Origin: JBFJVZ01 sp041623895
Lineage (GTDB): Bacteria; Planctomycetota; Planctomycetia; Pirellulales; Pirellulaceae
Assembly: GCA_041623895.1 (NCBI GenBank)
Contig: JBFJVZ010000078.1
Span: forward strand, 1-20,967
Direction of reading: 5' to 3'
Length of the DNA: 20,967 nt
The translations under genes were made by a program, and so were the position numbers. The notes under the pieces were generated by a model. It did not search any database. It worked only from the letters and a program-made list of their open reading frames with translations, and had not been told where the DNA came from. Numbering within the stretch: the first letter of the stretch is position 1; every line of letters begins with the position of its first letter. Of the stretch, positions 9,903 to 18,150 are shown one piece after another.

Positions 9903-10877
9903 ATGCGAATCTATCAATCGTTTTGCGCCGTCGTGGTGGCGGCCCTTGCCTTATTCGTTTCGCAAACCGCCTCGGCAGAATATGAGACGGTCACGGCGGA
10001 GGTACTGGAGCAAGAATCGTTAACATTGACGGCGACCGAAATGTCGCTTGAAGATCGAATCAAGCAACTCGAATCGCGACTTTCGATGATTGAATCGAAT
10101 CCCGTTGGATCAAGTTGCAACTCGTGCCCAATTCCGAGTCGCCGCATTGACACCAACACCTTGCGATGTCCAAAGCATTACGCTGGTTTCGAGCTGGCAG
10201 TGTTGAAGGCTCATACGGGAAGCCTGGCTTTCACGGGGTTTGGTGGCAGCGGCGCGATCACGCCTGAGTATGATTACGAAGGATCGCCTCGCATCTATCT
10301 TGGTCGCGAAGGATGCAGCGGATTGGGATATCGAATCTCGTACTTCCAATTCGACCACACGGCGGATGACCCCACGCTGTTCGGCGTGACCACCGGTCTG
10401 GAAATCCATGCGCTTGACATCGAACTGACCAGCCGGACCGAATTCTGCGGTTGCGATACGATGCTCACGGCAGGATTTCGCTACGGGGATCTGGAAAGCA
10501 ACGTCAACGCTCCGGGACTTGGTGGCGAGATCCTTCGCTTCAGCTCCGATGGCGTCGGACCCACGATCGGTGGTTCACTACGACGTGATCTTGGACAAAC
10601 CCCGTGGGATTTGATCGTCGGTGGACGCGCCAGCTTACTGCTGACCGATGCAGCGCTGAGCATTCCAACGTTAGTGACCATCGATGCGACCGATAGCACG
10701 ATGCAAGTTTGGGAAGGACGCATCGGTATTGAACGCACACGTCAATTGCGACGGGCACAATTGGTGACCCAGTTTTCTTTCGAGGCCCAGAATTGGCAGA
10801 GTGGATCGATAGCCGGTCTGATCAGCCCCAGTTTTGCTCTGGCTGGCCCGACCTTTCGTGTCGGCTTGAATTTCTAA
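9903..10877 (+). CDS. Outer membrane beta-barrel protein (Lpg1974-like porin family)
   Basis: A 324-residue exported protein. Signal peptide MRIYQSFCAV..., with a hydrophobic core and ASA|E cleavage near residue 25. Next comes a short helical/coiled segment (LEDRIKQLESRLSMIES), often seen at the periplasmic N-terminus of planctomycete porins, then a Cys-containing linker (CNSCP). The rest is alternating amphipathic beta strands with Gly/aromatic turns (GYRISYFQFDH, TAGFRYGDL, LIVGGRASLLL, FEAQNW) and a C-terminal Phe (FRVGLNF), the signature recognised by the BAM machinery. It fits the Lpg1974-like pore-forming outer membrane family; this is a pattern match by eye, not a search. It has its own promoter region and RBS, and converges with the pilT-like gene across a strong hairpin. 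Confidence 0.8.
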   Translation: MRIYQSFCAVVVAALALFVSQTASAEYETVTAEVLEQESLTLTATEMSLEDRIKQLESRLSMIESNPVGSSCNSCPIPSRRIDTNTLRCPKHYAGFELAVLKAHTGSLAFTGFGGSGAITPEYDYEGSPRIYLGREGCSGLGYRISYFQFDHTADDPTLFGVTTGLEIHALDIELTSRTEFCGCDTMLTAGFRYGDLESNVNAPGLGGEILRFSSDGVGPTIGGSLRRDLGQTPWDLIVGGRASLLLTDAALSIPTLVTIDATDSTMQVWEGRIGIERTRQLRRAQLVTQFSFEAQNWQSGSIAGLISPSFALAGPTFRVGLNF

Positions 10878-10959
10878 CTCGCGGGGAAGAATAGAATCGG
10901 TTTCCAAAGGCAGCAGGCGCACCTGCCGTGTGCCGTCTGACACCGAGAAACTCCACCCT

Positions 10960-10985
10960 TGTTCCCACGCTACGGCGTGGGAACA
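10960..10985. repeat. Perfect palindrome with UACG tetraloop; terminator or dispersed REP-like element
   Basis: TGTTCCCACGC (10960-10970) and GCGTGGGAACA (10975-10985) form an 11-bp perfect stem around the loop TACG. In RNA this is a C(UACG)G tetraloop of the very stable UNCG class. It lies between convergent genes ending at 10877 and 11047, so it could stop transcription from both sides. Similar CCCACGC/GCGTGGG palindromes are, as far as I recall, scattered through many bacterial genomes. Whether this one is repeated cannot be seen from one copy. Confidence 0.65.
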
Positions 10986-11046
10986 CTTCTTCACGTTCTG
11001 GGGCCGCGGGGCGGCCAAGCAGCTGAACGACGATTGTTGACTTTCG

Positions 11047-12129
11047 TCATCGCCGCAGTAGATCTTTGTCACTGATGAATCGCTCCGCGGTTGCCTGGGA
11101 AATCCGGCCCTCCTGATAGAGCCGATTGATCGACTCATCCAGGGCGATCATGCCGTCTTTTTTACCCGTCACGATGGCGGTATCGATGTTGTCAAAGCGT
11201 CCTTGACGAATGGCGCTGGCAACCGGGTTGGTGTTGAACATCACCTCCAAAGCCAGCTCTCGTTTCTCCCCAGACACGATACTTGGTAACAAATGCTGAC
11301 TGACGACCGCTCTTAATCCGATCGCGAGCAGCGAGCATGTTTCGCCTTGACTCTGTCGCGGGAATAGATCCGCAAATCGCGTCACGGCCCCCTTGGCGTC
11401 GCGTGTGTGCAACGTTGTCAGCACCAAATGACCGGTTTCCGCTGCACTCAACGCCATCCGGGCCGTCTCCTGATCGCGAATCTCTCCGACCAGAATGACA
11501 TCCGGATCTTGTCTCAAGGCGTACTTCAGGCCGCTGGCAAAGGAATCGACATCGCGTCCGAGTTCACGTTGCGTAATCACGGACTCCTGATGCCGGAAGC
11601 GATACTCAATCGGATCTTCAATGGTGACCATCCGCAGGCCGCCGGAACGGCTGAGCCTATCGATCATCAGAGCCATCGATGTTGTCTTGCCCGATCCGGT
11701 GACGCCTGAAAAAACGACCAAGCCGTTACGAAACGAAGCAATCTTGTTGGCAAGCCAGGTAGGAAAGTTCGTCCACTGCAAATCAGGAATGGTCGCGGGG
11801 ATCACGCGAATACATGTACCCGGTTGTTGGCCGCTAAAAAAACAGTTCACGCGAAACCGTTGCGGTGGCCCGGATTCCTGGGGAATCTCCAGGGCAAGAT
11901 CAAGATTCCGCTCTTGTTCGAACCGCAAAAACTGCTCGTTCGTGCAAATGACTTGCAAGGCGGCGGTCAGGGCATCGGCGTCTAAGTGCGTTGAAGCTAA
12001 CGGAACCAGTTGGCCATGTTCACGCAACATGGGCCGATAGCCAACGACCAAGTGCAAGTCGGAAGCTCCCCGCCGGGCGGCCTCCAACAGCCAGCGATGA
12101 ATCTCCGGCACGTCTGTTTCGTCGGACAT
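11047..12129 (-). CDS. pilT: PilT/PilU-like type IV pilus retraction ATPase
   Basis: A cytosolic hexameric secretion-type ATPase of 360 residues, the normal PilT length. An N-terminal PAS-like domain (ASDLHLVVGYRPMLR) is followed by the RecA-like core. Walker A is GVTGSGKTT with the P-loop Lys near residue 148, the Asp box is EDPIEYRF, Walker B is DVILVGEIRD with its Glu near 216, and the His box is TGHLVLTTLHT. The C-terminal region (DGMIALDESINRLYQEGRIS) is the usual PilT tail. ATG 12129 is preferred over GTG 12159 because homology starts right there. PilT powers pilus retraction and twitching. No other pilus gene is in the window, so it stands as an orphan; PilU or another PilT-like paralogue is possible. 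It lies downstream of the HesB gene on the same strand, 223 bases apart. Confidence 0.93.
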   Translation of the reverse strand: MSDETDVPEIHRWLLEAARRGASDLHLVVGYRPMLREHGQLVPLASTHLDADALTAALQVICTNEQFLRFEQERNLDLALEIPQESGPPQRFRVNCFFSGQQPGTCIRVIPATIPDLQWTNFPTWLANKIASFRNGLVVFSGVTGSGKTTSMALMIDRLSRSGGLRMVTIEDPIEYRFRHQESVITQRELGRDVDSFASGLKYALRQDPDVILVGEIRDQETARMALSAAETGHLVLTTLHTRDAKGAVTRFADLFPRQSQGETCSLLAIGLRAVVSQHLLPSIVSGEKRELALEVMFNTNPVASAIRQGRFDNIDTAIVTGKKDGMIALDESINRLYQEGRISQATAERFISDKDLLRR

Positions 12130-12352
12130 ACGACCGTAGCGAGTAGGTCCGTCTTTCACTCAACCCCAAGCGTCAGCGAGAGACATTTACGAATCGCTTT
12201 CCCGCTTCGTTATGCGGGGTCAAAACCTAGTGCTCTGTCAACTCTTGACTTTACGGTAGCCGGATTCGCCAGAATTCGGTTCGTTCCAAGATACCCCGAA
12301 GTCTGGCGACATTGGCTACGACCACCACCCTAAGATTGAATCTGGTGAAAAC

Positions 12353-12685
12353 CTAGGCTTGGAATGAGCTGCCGCAGCCGCAGGTTTTCACGGCGTTGGG
12401 ATTCTCGAAGGTGAAACCTTGCTTTTCGAGACTTTCGTACCAGTCGACGGTAGTGCCATCCAAGTACAACGCGCTCTTTTTATCGACGACAACTGCGACG
12501 CCATGACATTCGTACTTACTGTCAGCTTTTTCGTCGAAACTCTCGTCGAAGTTCAAGGTGTAATTGAAACCGCTGCAGCCGCCGCCGGCGACACCGATTC
12601 GCAGTACCATTGTTTCATCGAAATTGTGCTCTTGTTGAAACCGCTTCACTTCCTGTGCGGCTCGTTCGGTCAATTTGACAGCCAT
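12353..12685 (-). CDS. HesB/IscA/ErpA-type iron-sulfur cluster assembly protein
   Basis: A 110-residue A-type carrier that accepts or delivers Fe-S clusters to apoproteins in the cytosol. The three ligand cysteines are present: Cys37 in GGGCSGF, and Cys102 and Cys104 in TCGCGSSF near the C-terminus. Length and motif spacing match the family. The frame extends upstream to 12751, but the extra 22 residues lie outside the conserved domain, so ATG 12685 (MAVKLTERA) is chosen. It is divergent from the rhomboid gene. It cannot be assigned to ErpA, IscA or SufA from sequence alone, and no isc or suf genes are adjacent. Confidence 0.95.
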   Translation of the reverse strand: MAVKLTERAAQEVKRFQQEHNFDETMVLRIGVAGGGCSGFNYTLNFDESFDEKADSKYECHGVAVVVDKKSALYLDGTTVDWYESLEKQGFTFENPNAVKTCGCGSSFQA

Positions 12686-12995
12686 CGTTAAATCAAGCCC
12701 TTTGAGGTACTTTGGGAAAATGCTGATTGGTCTGTGGATGGCGAACACCATCTGCGACTTACATAGTATTCACTGGGGGAACGTGACGGCAAGGTGCATG
12801 TGGCCCGGGAATACGTGTTTACTCGGGGAATGACGATGGTTTTTTCCGAAATCAGGGGCTCGGAAGGCTCGACCCGAATCCCCAAGTGATGCGAGCTTTG
12901 GCCTCCCGGCATCGGTTTGGGCGTGCGAAGAACGGGCCAGCCGCGTACAACATGAACAGAATCCATCCGCAAACTCAAGCTCCTGAACCGAGTCC
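12686..12995. other. Divergent promoter region between Fe-S carrier and rhomboid
   Basis: 310 bases upstream of both genes. No convincing reading frame, promoter pair or strong inverted repeat was found. It should carry the promoters for both transcription units. Confidence 0.4.
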
Positions 12996-14003
12996 ATGCG
13001 CCGAATCGGCACTCTTCCAGATCAAGCACTCGCGAAACGTTTCTGCGACTACCTGGTGACTTTGTCGATCGAAGCTGCCGCGGAAGAAGACTCCAGTGAG
13101 CAAGGCTCGGCTTGGGACATTTGGATTCGCGACGAAAAGCATGTGCAGCAGGCCCGTGACGAGTTTGCTTCATTCCAACAGGCCCCTGAAGAGCAGCGCT
13201 ATCAGGTTGGGGAAAAGGCAAATCAAATTCGCGATGAACGTATTGTCGATCACCAACGTCGGCTCAAGCATCAGCGGAATTTCGGCAAGTCGATCAAGTC
13301 GCACACGGCGACCTCCGGACCGCTGGCAGGAGCGAGCATCAGGCAGCAAAACATCCCCGTCACGGTGGCCATCATTGTGCTTTCCGTGTTGGCGAGTTTC
13401 AGCGTCAATTTTGCCACGCCACGCCCCTCGCCGACGCCGGGAGAATATTCCCTGGAACAAAAAATCTATTTCGCACTATCGTTCGCGGACCAGCGTGAAT
13501 ACGTCCAGTCGCGAGATCCTTTCGAGGCGATTAAGCGTGGTGAGGTCTGGCGTTTGGCAACGCCGATGTTCCTGCACGGCAACACCATGCATCTCGCCTT
13601 CAACATGTTGTGGGTGTTCTTTTTGGGTTCTGCGATCGAACGTTTGCACGGATCTTTGTTCATGGCGATGCTGGTGCTGATCAGCGGACTAACGGGGACG
13701 CTATTGCAAGTCATGCTGCCGCCGGCCGAAGCGTTGCCCGAGATACTCGCGGGATTGGCGGGCACACCTTTCTCAATCGGTGCCTCCGGCGCGGTCTACG
13801 GCTTGTTCGGGTTTCTATGGATCCGTCCCATGGTCGATCCCAATTACCCCATTCGAATGGTCCCGACCAATGTCCTGTTGATGCTGGGCTGGCTGGTGTT
13901 CTGCATGACACCGATGATGACGGGAGTCGCCAATGGCGCGCACTTGGGCGGTTTGATCGCCGGCGTGCTCGCTGCTTTCGTTGCTTTCCGAAATCAACCT
14001 TGA
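12996..14003 (+). CDS. GlpG-type rhomboid intramembrane serine protease
   Basis: A polytopic inner-membrane protease of 335 residues that cuts transmembrane segments of substrate proteins. An N-terminal cytosolic GlpG-like domain (residues 1 to about 65: RIGTLPDQALAKRFCDYL) and a basic linker precede the membrane core (about 118-330). Catalytic dyad: Ser264 in IGASGAVYG and His316 in NGAHLGGL. The spacing of 52 is close to the 53 between the E. coli GlpG Ser201 and His254. The HxxxN motif for the oxyanion hole is at His199-Asn203 (MHLAFNM). A long, mostly soluble insertion (about 140-185) sits between TM1 and TM2. The MATE gene starts 18 bases after its stop, so the two are probably co-transcribed. 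The start has only a weak RBS, but the conserved domain begins immediately. Confidence 0.94.
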   Translation: MRRIGTLPDQALAKRFCDYLVTLSIEAAAEEDSSEQGSAWDIWIRDEKHVQQARDEFASFQQAPEEQRYQVGEKANQIRDERIVDHQRRLKHQRNFGKSIKSHTATSGPLAGASIRQQNIPVTVAIIVLSVLASFSVNFATPRPSPTPGEYSLEQKIYFALSFADQREYVQSRDPFEAIKRGEVWRLATPMFLHGNTMHLAFNMLWVFFLGSAIERLHGSLFMAMLVLISGLTGTLLQVMLPPAEALPEILAGLAGTPFSIGASGAVYGLFGFLWIRPMVDPNYPIRMVPTNVLLMLGWLVFCMTPMMTGVANGAHLGGLIAGVLAAFVAFRNQP

Positions 14004-14021
14004 TCGCGCAGCGCGTGGTGC

Positions 14022-15416
14022 ATGCTGACTGACGGCCGGCAACCTGACGAGCACGCCATTGAAAAACAGCAGTCGCTGGTGAGCGCCGTTGCCGAAGTGT
14101 TCCGCATCGCACTTCCCCTGATGGTCAGTACCGGGACATTTGCGCTGGTGCTGTTTGCTGACCGCACGTTGTTGCTGTGGCACGACGGATCATCCATGAG
14201 TGCATCGATGGCCGGCGGGAATTTGTTCTGGGTGATCGTCTGCCTGCCGGTTGGCATTGCCTCCATGACAGGCGCCTTCGTCAGCCAATACATCGGTGCG
14301 GGCGAGGAAAGCAAGATCGGCAGATTCCTGTGGCAATCGGTATGGATGTCGTTGTTAGCGAGTCCGCTGTTCTTGGCAGTCGCCGTCTATGCGGAAAACC
14401 TGTTTCGGGCGACGGGGCAACCTGAGGAGTTGGTGCCTTTGGAAGCCGTTTATCTGCGGCTACTGATGATTGGGGCCGTGGGGATTGTGCTGGAAACCGC
14501 GCTCAGCGGATTCTTCAGCGGCACCCAGCGGACGCAAGTGATCATGTGGGTCTCGCTTGCCTCGGGCTTGATCAATTTTGTGCTTGATCTCGTGCTGATA
14601 TTTGGCTGGGGGCCGATCCCCAGTCTGGGCATCGCCGGGGCCGCCATTGCCAGCGTGATTTCGTTTTGGTTCAAGTCGGTTTGCTACGGTTGGCTGTTGC
14701 TGCGGCCAGAGCACGAACAACGCTACCAAATCCGTGGCGGATTCGCCTTTGATGCAAGCTTGCTGCGTAACTTGCTATTCTTCGGACTGCCCACAGGTTT
14801 GATGTTCGTCACCGAAGCGGGTGGATTTGCCGGGATCGTCTTGCGGATTGGACGTTTGGGCGACCTCCCGCTGCGCGCGACCACGATGGCGATCAACTTC
14901 AACATGATTGCATTTATCCCGCTGGTCGGGGTCTCAATCGCAGCCTCGGTACTGGTCGGACGGCATCTGATCGAAAGTGGTCCGCGACCAGCGACTCGCA
15001 GTGCACTGGCGGCCCTGGCAATCGGCTGGCTCTACTCCGGGGCTTGGGTCGTTGTTTATCTGATGGCGCCCCACTGGTTGATGTCGCTTTACGAAATGGG
15101 CGAATTGGCCGGCGAATCCAAAGATGCGATTGAGTTGGCCCGCGGATTATTGCCGTTCATTGCCTTATATGTCGTGTTGGATGCGACGCAACTGATTCTT
15201 GCCGGCGCACTGCGGGGTGCCGGCGACACCTGGTTTGTATTGGGCAGCGGATTCATGGCCTCGGTCACGGCGCTGACGATTGGAATTTGCTTTGAACCCA
15301 CCTCCGGCGCCCTGAATTGGTGGTGGTGGATGGTGACGCTCTGGATTTGGCTGATTGCCCTGGCCATGGCGGCACGTTTCTGGCAAGGCGGTTGGCAACA
15401 GATGCGGATGGTCTAG
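14022..15416 (+). CDS. MATE-family multidrug/organic cation exporter
   Basis: An inner-membrane antiporter of 464 residues with about twelve membrane helices in two six-helix lobes, the normal MATE size. Typical MATE sequence is seen in both halves: ALPLMVSTGTFALVLFADR in TM1, TGAFVSQYIGAG after TM2, ASGLINFVLDLVLIFG with its Asn/Asp pair in the N lobe, then GLPTGLMFVTEAGGF opening the second lobe and GVSIAASVLVGRHL. A Na+- or H+-coupled efflux role is expected; the substrate is unknown. It begins 18 bases after the rhomboid stop, indicating a two-gene operon. The first 22 residues are a soluble charged lead. It ends in a region with a near-perfect palindrome (15599-15624). Confidence 0.93.
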   Translation: MLTDGRQPDEHAIEKQQSLVSAVAEVFRIALPLMVSTGTFALVLFADRTLLLWHDGSSMSASMAGGNLFWVIVCLPVGIASMTGAFVSQYIGAGEESKIGRFLWQSVWMSLLASPLFLAVAVYAENLFRATGQPEELVPLEAVYLRLLMIGAVGIVLETALSGFFSGTQRTQVIMWVSLASGLINFVLDLVLIFGWGPIPSLGIAGAAIASVISFWFKSVCYGWLLLRPEHEQRYQIRGGFAFDASLLRNLLFFGLPTGLMFVTEAGGFAGIVLRIGRLGDLPLRATTMAINFNMIAFIPLVGVSIAASVLVGRHLIESGPRPATRSALAALAIGWLYSGAWVVVYLMAPHWLMSLYEMGELAGESKDAIELARGLLPFIALYVVLDATQLILAGALRGAGDTWFVLGSGFMASVTALTIGICFEPTSGALNWWWWMVTLWIWLIALAMAARFWQGGWQQMRMV

Positions 15417-15598
15417 TTGCGGTTAGTAGGTCCGTCCCGGTTTAGGGGTCTCAACTACTTCGCCCTTCGATATTCCTTGTTCGGTATGAGACGTTGTTCT
15501 GTGACGCAGGAAAACCGCAGAGCATCCAACAAGAAATGTCGAAGGAGAAAGTTAGAAAAGCCTGTTTTCCCACCGCCCACACCCAACCGTGATGGACC

Positions 15599-15624
15599 TT
15601 TCAGTATCGGCGCCGGTACTGAAA
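15599..15624 (+). terminator. 26-base palindrome after the MATE gene
   Basis: TTTCAGTAT and GGTACTGAAA flank the self-complementary core CGGCGCCG. All positions pair if one U-G pair is allowed on the plus-strand RNA; the minus-strand RNA has a C-A mismatch there. This favours a role for the rhomboid-MATE transcript, 183 bases past its stop and 21 bases before the end of the convergent HtrA gene. There is no clear T-run, so it may instead be a protein-binding palindrome. Confidence 0.5.
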
Positions 15625-15644
15625 ATGCTCAGCTGGCCACGTGA

Positions 15645-16844
15645 CTATTCCAGATCGCTGAGCACGACTTCCGTGCGATACAGCCTGCCGTCGCGTTGGA
15701 TGATCATGGGGATTTTGCTGCCGATTTCGCTGAGACCGACGCGGGCGACCAAGTGATCATCGTTATCAATCTGATGCCCATCGAACTCAACTACAACATC
15801 CCCTTGTTGCAAGCGAGCATTCTCGGCCGGGGATCCCGCACGAACGCTCTTGACCAGGGCGCCGCGAACGGGGGCTTGCCTGATCGAGGTGGGGTTGAAT
15901 TCGGGATCCAGCGTCACTCCCAAATAGCCGCGGCGAAGCTTGCCATGTTTGATCAACTGCTGAGCGACTTGCATCGCCATGTTGATGGGAATGGCAAACC
16001 CGATGCCTTCGCTGCCGCCGCTGCTGCTGGCGATCGCTGTGTTCAGCCCAATCACTTCACCGCGGAGATTCAACAGCGGCCCACCGCTATTGCCGGGATT
16101 GATTGCCGCGTCCGTCTGAAAAAAGTCTTGCAACTCGATTCGCTGGTCGCCCAACGACAAATCGCGGCGGCCTTTGGCACTAAGAATCCCAAACGTCACC
16201 GAGTGGCTCAAACCAAAAGGGCTGCCAATGGCGATAACAAAGTCGCCAATTTCGGTACTCAGACTGTCGCCCACTCGTGCCGAAGGCAACTTGAGGCCCT
16301 CGACTCGCATGACGGCAACGTCGGTATTGGGGTCGCTGAATATTTTTGTGGGATGAAATTCATGTCCATCATTGCTGCGAAGCATGATTTGATTGGTCGC
16401 GGCACCGAGGATCACGTGCCGGTTGGTCAGCACCCAGGTGCCGCCATCGACGCCGATAATGATTCCGCTACCGGCTTCGTCGTATGATTCCTGATGGCCC
16501 TCTTTTTCTTCCTTTTTGTGTGCCTCGATGTGCACGACACTCGGTTTGACCAGTTGGGAAACTCGACGCACCAGATTGCCCAAACGGTCAAACGCATTGA
16601 ATTCGTGGGCGAGTTCGCGAAACAATTCTTCCCGCTGCCCTTCGCTCGATTCGATCGCCGCCGACTCACTGATCTCGAGGGCCGGCCGTCTAGCGGTGGT
16701 CGATTGGGCATCGGTCGCTGGCGAATTGGGATGCGATTGCTGAACGGAAACACTCGGTTCTTGTCCGGCGGCTTGATGCTGTACAACAACAACACTGGCC
16801 AGCAGCACGCCTGCAATGCAGACGGAGAATGAACGAAACGCCAT
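15645..16844 (-). CDS. HtrA/DegP-like periplasmic serine protease with one PDZ domain
   Basis: An exported, 399-residue protein-quality-control protease. Signal peptide at residues 1 to about 27 (VLLASVVVVQHQAAG). A Ser/Thr/Gln-rich linker and a helical stretch (REELFRELAHEFNAF) precede the trypsin-like domain. Catalytic triad: His143 (TNRHVI), Asp175 (PNTDVAVM) and Ser253 (NPGNSGGPL). A single PDZ domain fills residues about 300-399 (RRGYLGVTL, PAENARLQQGDVVVEFDG). One PDZ resembles DegS/HhoA rather than DegP, which has two, but a cleavable-looking signal peptide points to a soluble or lipid-free periplasmic enzyme. Alone on its strand; 257 bases separate it from the DksA-like gene behind it, with a terminator between. 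Confidence 0.95.
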   Translation of the reverse strand: MAFRSFSVCIAGVLLASVVVVQHQAAGQEPSVSVQQSHPNSPATDAQSTTARRPALEISESAAIESSEGQREELFRELAHEFNAFDRLGNLVRRVSQLVKPSVVHIEAHKKEEKEGHQESYDEAGSGIIIGVDGGTWVLTNRHVILGAATNQIMLRSNDGHEFHPTKIFSDPNTDVAVMRVEGLKLPSARVGDSLSTEIGDFVIAIGSPFGLSHSVTFGILSAKGRRDLSLGDQRIELQDFFQTDAAINPGNSGGPLLNLRGEVIGLNTAIASSSGGSEGIGFAIPINMAMQVAQQLIKHGKLRRGYLGVTLDPEFNPTSIRQAPVRGALVKSVRAGSPAENARLQQGDVVVEFDGHQIDNDDHLVARVGLSEIGSKIPMIIQRDGRLYRTEVVLSDLE

Positions 16845-16994
16845 GTGTGGAGAGGATGGGTTGGTGGAGGAACGATGGATGGAGAGAGGTATCGTATTCT
16901 ACGCATCGTCTCGCGATGCGGCGGAGCTTTCGATCAGCTAGCAATGGCATCCCTCGTCCGGTCATGTGATAGAACCGTCATCGGATGCGCATTG

Positions 16995-17025
16995 AAAAAC
17001 GACCGAACAATCGTCCGGTCGTTTT
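16995..17025 (-). terminator. Intrinsic terminator of the DksA-like gene
   Basis: A perfect 10-bp inverted repeat (AAAACGACCG at 16996-17005, CGGTCGTTTT at 17016-17025) with a 10-base loop. On the minus strand the stem ends in CGGTCG followed by five T's, the layout of a Rho-independent terminator, 77 bases after the DksA-like stop and before the HtrA gene. Confidence 0.75.
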
Positions 17026-17101
17026 CGTGACGCAGCGTTATCAGATTCTAGTTAAACGGTACTCTCCCTCTGATCGCCAAAATTCAACCGTCCAGACAAA
17101 A

Positions 17102-17515
17102 TCAAACGGAATCCATCTCGATGTTGTCGAACACGCGATTCCAAGTGACCGCACCACCGGACTTTCTCTTTGATTCAGCTTGACGACGACAGCTAATGCA
17201 ATCGGTGGCATAAGGAACAGCGCGCAGACGACTGATCGGAATCGCTTTGCCACAGGCCTCGCAATTGCCATACAGTCCCTGATCCATCCGAGCAATTGCT
17301 TCCTCAATGGCGAGCAATTCGCGACTTTCGACTTCCAGCAATTGACTGTTTAATTCGTCTTGAACGGTATCTGCGGCGGCATCCAGGACATCGCCCGTCC
17401 GCTGCTGATGCAATTCTTGCAACAGACTCAAATCGCCCTTCAAAGCACGGCGCATGGCGTCGCGACGGACGATAAGCGTGTCACGGAGCTTTTCAATCGA
17501 ATCTTTTCGGGCCAT
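17102..17515 (-). CDS. DksA/TraR-family C4 zinc-finger protein
   Basis: A 137-residue cytosolic protein of the family that enters the RNA polymerase secondary channel and, in DksA, works with ppGpp. The N-terminal two-thirds is a coiled coil (two helices) with the tip around residues 40-52 (TGDVLDAAADTVQDEL). The C-terminal C4 zinc finger has Cys85, Cys88, Cys106 and Cys109 (CEAC...CISC). The tip acidic pattern differs from the DxxDxA of E. coli DksA, so ppGpp-type activity cannot be assumed. ATG 17515 is chosen over GTG 17518 because GAGG (plus-strand 17523-17526) lies seven bases upstream. An intrinsic terminator follows at 16995-17025. Single-gene unit. Confidence 0.92.
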   Translation of the reverse strand: MARKDSIEKLRDTLIVRRDAMRRALKGDLSLLQELHQQRTGDVLDAAADTVQDELNSQLLEVESRELLAIEEAIARMDQGLYGNCEACGKAIPISRLRAVPYATDCISCRRQAESKRKSGGAVTWNRVFDNIEMDSV

Positions 17516-18007
17516 CACATCACCTCGCTTTTAACCTTGCCAAACCAGATCAACTCCCTGGCTAGCCCTTGGACCGCCACCACTGCCAACAGACAACCGG
17601 CTGGCCGAAAAACATCGGTGCGCCGACAGGCATCAGTTCGCCGAAAGACCTGCATGATCAACCAAGCACTGGCTACCGTACGAGGCGAACAGCAAGGTGG
17701 TTTCGTCCACTTGTGTTTCAGTCCGGCCCAATCATAGAAACGATGGCCAGCGGATTCCCCCGCTCCGCCACGATTCTCCCAGATTTGGTCCGTCTAGATG
17801 TCGTAAAGTAAGGATTATAAAGACTTTGCGGCTTCCCGGCCGTTCCCCCAAGACCGCCGAGCGAGCCAGACATTTTGCCGAAGCCGCTCCAGCCGATACT
17901 GGTGTTCTGTTCACACCCCCCGTCTGCGGCTCGACGTAAAAGCGGCTTAGTTAACGCAAATTGACTGTCCGCCCTCGTGCGAGACATCCGAAGGAGAGAG
18001 AGGGGTA
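17516..18007. other. Gene-free region upstream of the DksA-like and FHA genes
   Basis: About 490 bases between divergent units. No protein-like frame on either strand. It should contain the promoter of the DksA-like gene (left end) and of the FHA gene (right end). AAGGAGAGAGAGGGG at 17991-18005 is a purine-rich, Shine-Dalgarno-like run before the small frame at 18008. Confidence 0.4.
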
Positions 18008-18044
18008 ATGTCTGCCCGCGCCCTGATCGGGCATGCGCGGACAT
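18008..18044 (+). promoter_or_regulatory. Imperfect long hairpin in the leader of the FHA gene
   Basis: ATGTCTGCCCGCG pairs back with the complementary segment ending GCGCGGACAT, and GCCC pairs with GGGC around a TGATC loop. In total 14 of 16 opposed positions pair, counting two G-U pairs. It covers the start codon of the small frame and lies 107 bases upstream of the chosen FHA start. It may be an attenuation or translation-control structure. Confidence 0.35.
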
Positions 18045-18094
18045 TTGCATGCAACTCTTGCCGGCCACGGTGCCGGTTCAACGAACGCACATGA
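18008..18094 (+). CDS. Possible 28-residue leader peptide upstream of the FHA gene
   Basis: ATG 18008 follows a strong purine-rich ribosome site (GAGG four bases upstream, AAGGAG eleven upstream) and encodes a basic peptide with CNSCRPRC. Its TGA overlaps an ATG (18091-18093, as ATGA) that is in frame with the FHA protein, an arrangement typical of translational coupling. The same DNA (18008-18044) forms a long imperfect hairpin. It could equally be a chance frame in a structured leader; no homology is recognised. Confidence 0.25.
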   Translation: MSARALIGHARTFACNSCRPRCRFNERT

Positions 18095-18150
18095 GCGAAG
18101 CTCACCCGCAGACGGGTCGAGGGCCGTTCATCAATGAAGGGAAACAAACG

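Noticed and set aside
12686..12751. N-terminal extension of the HesB/IscA protein
   Set aside because: The 22 extra residues fall outside the family domain, and the internal ATG fits the usual length.
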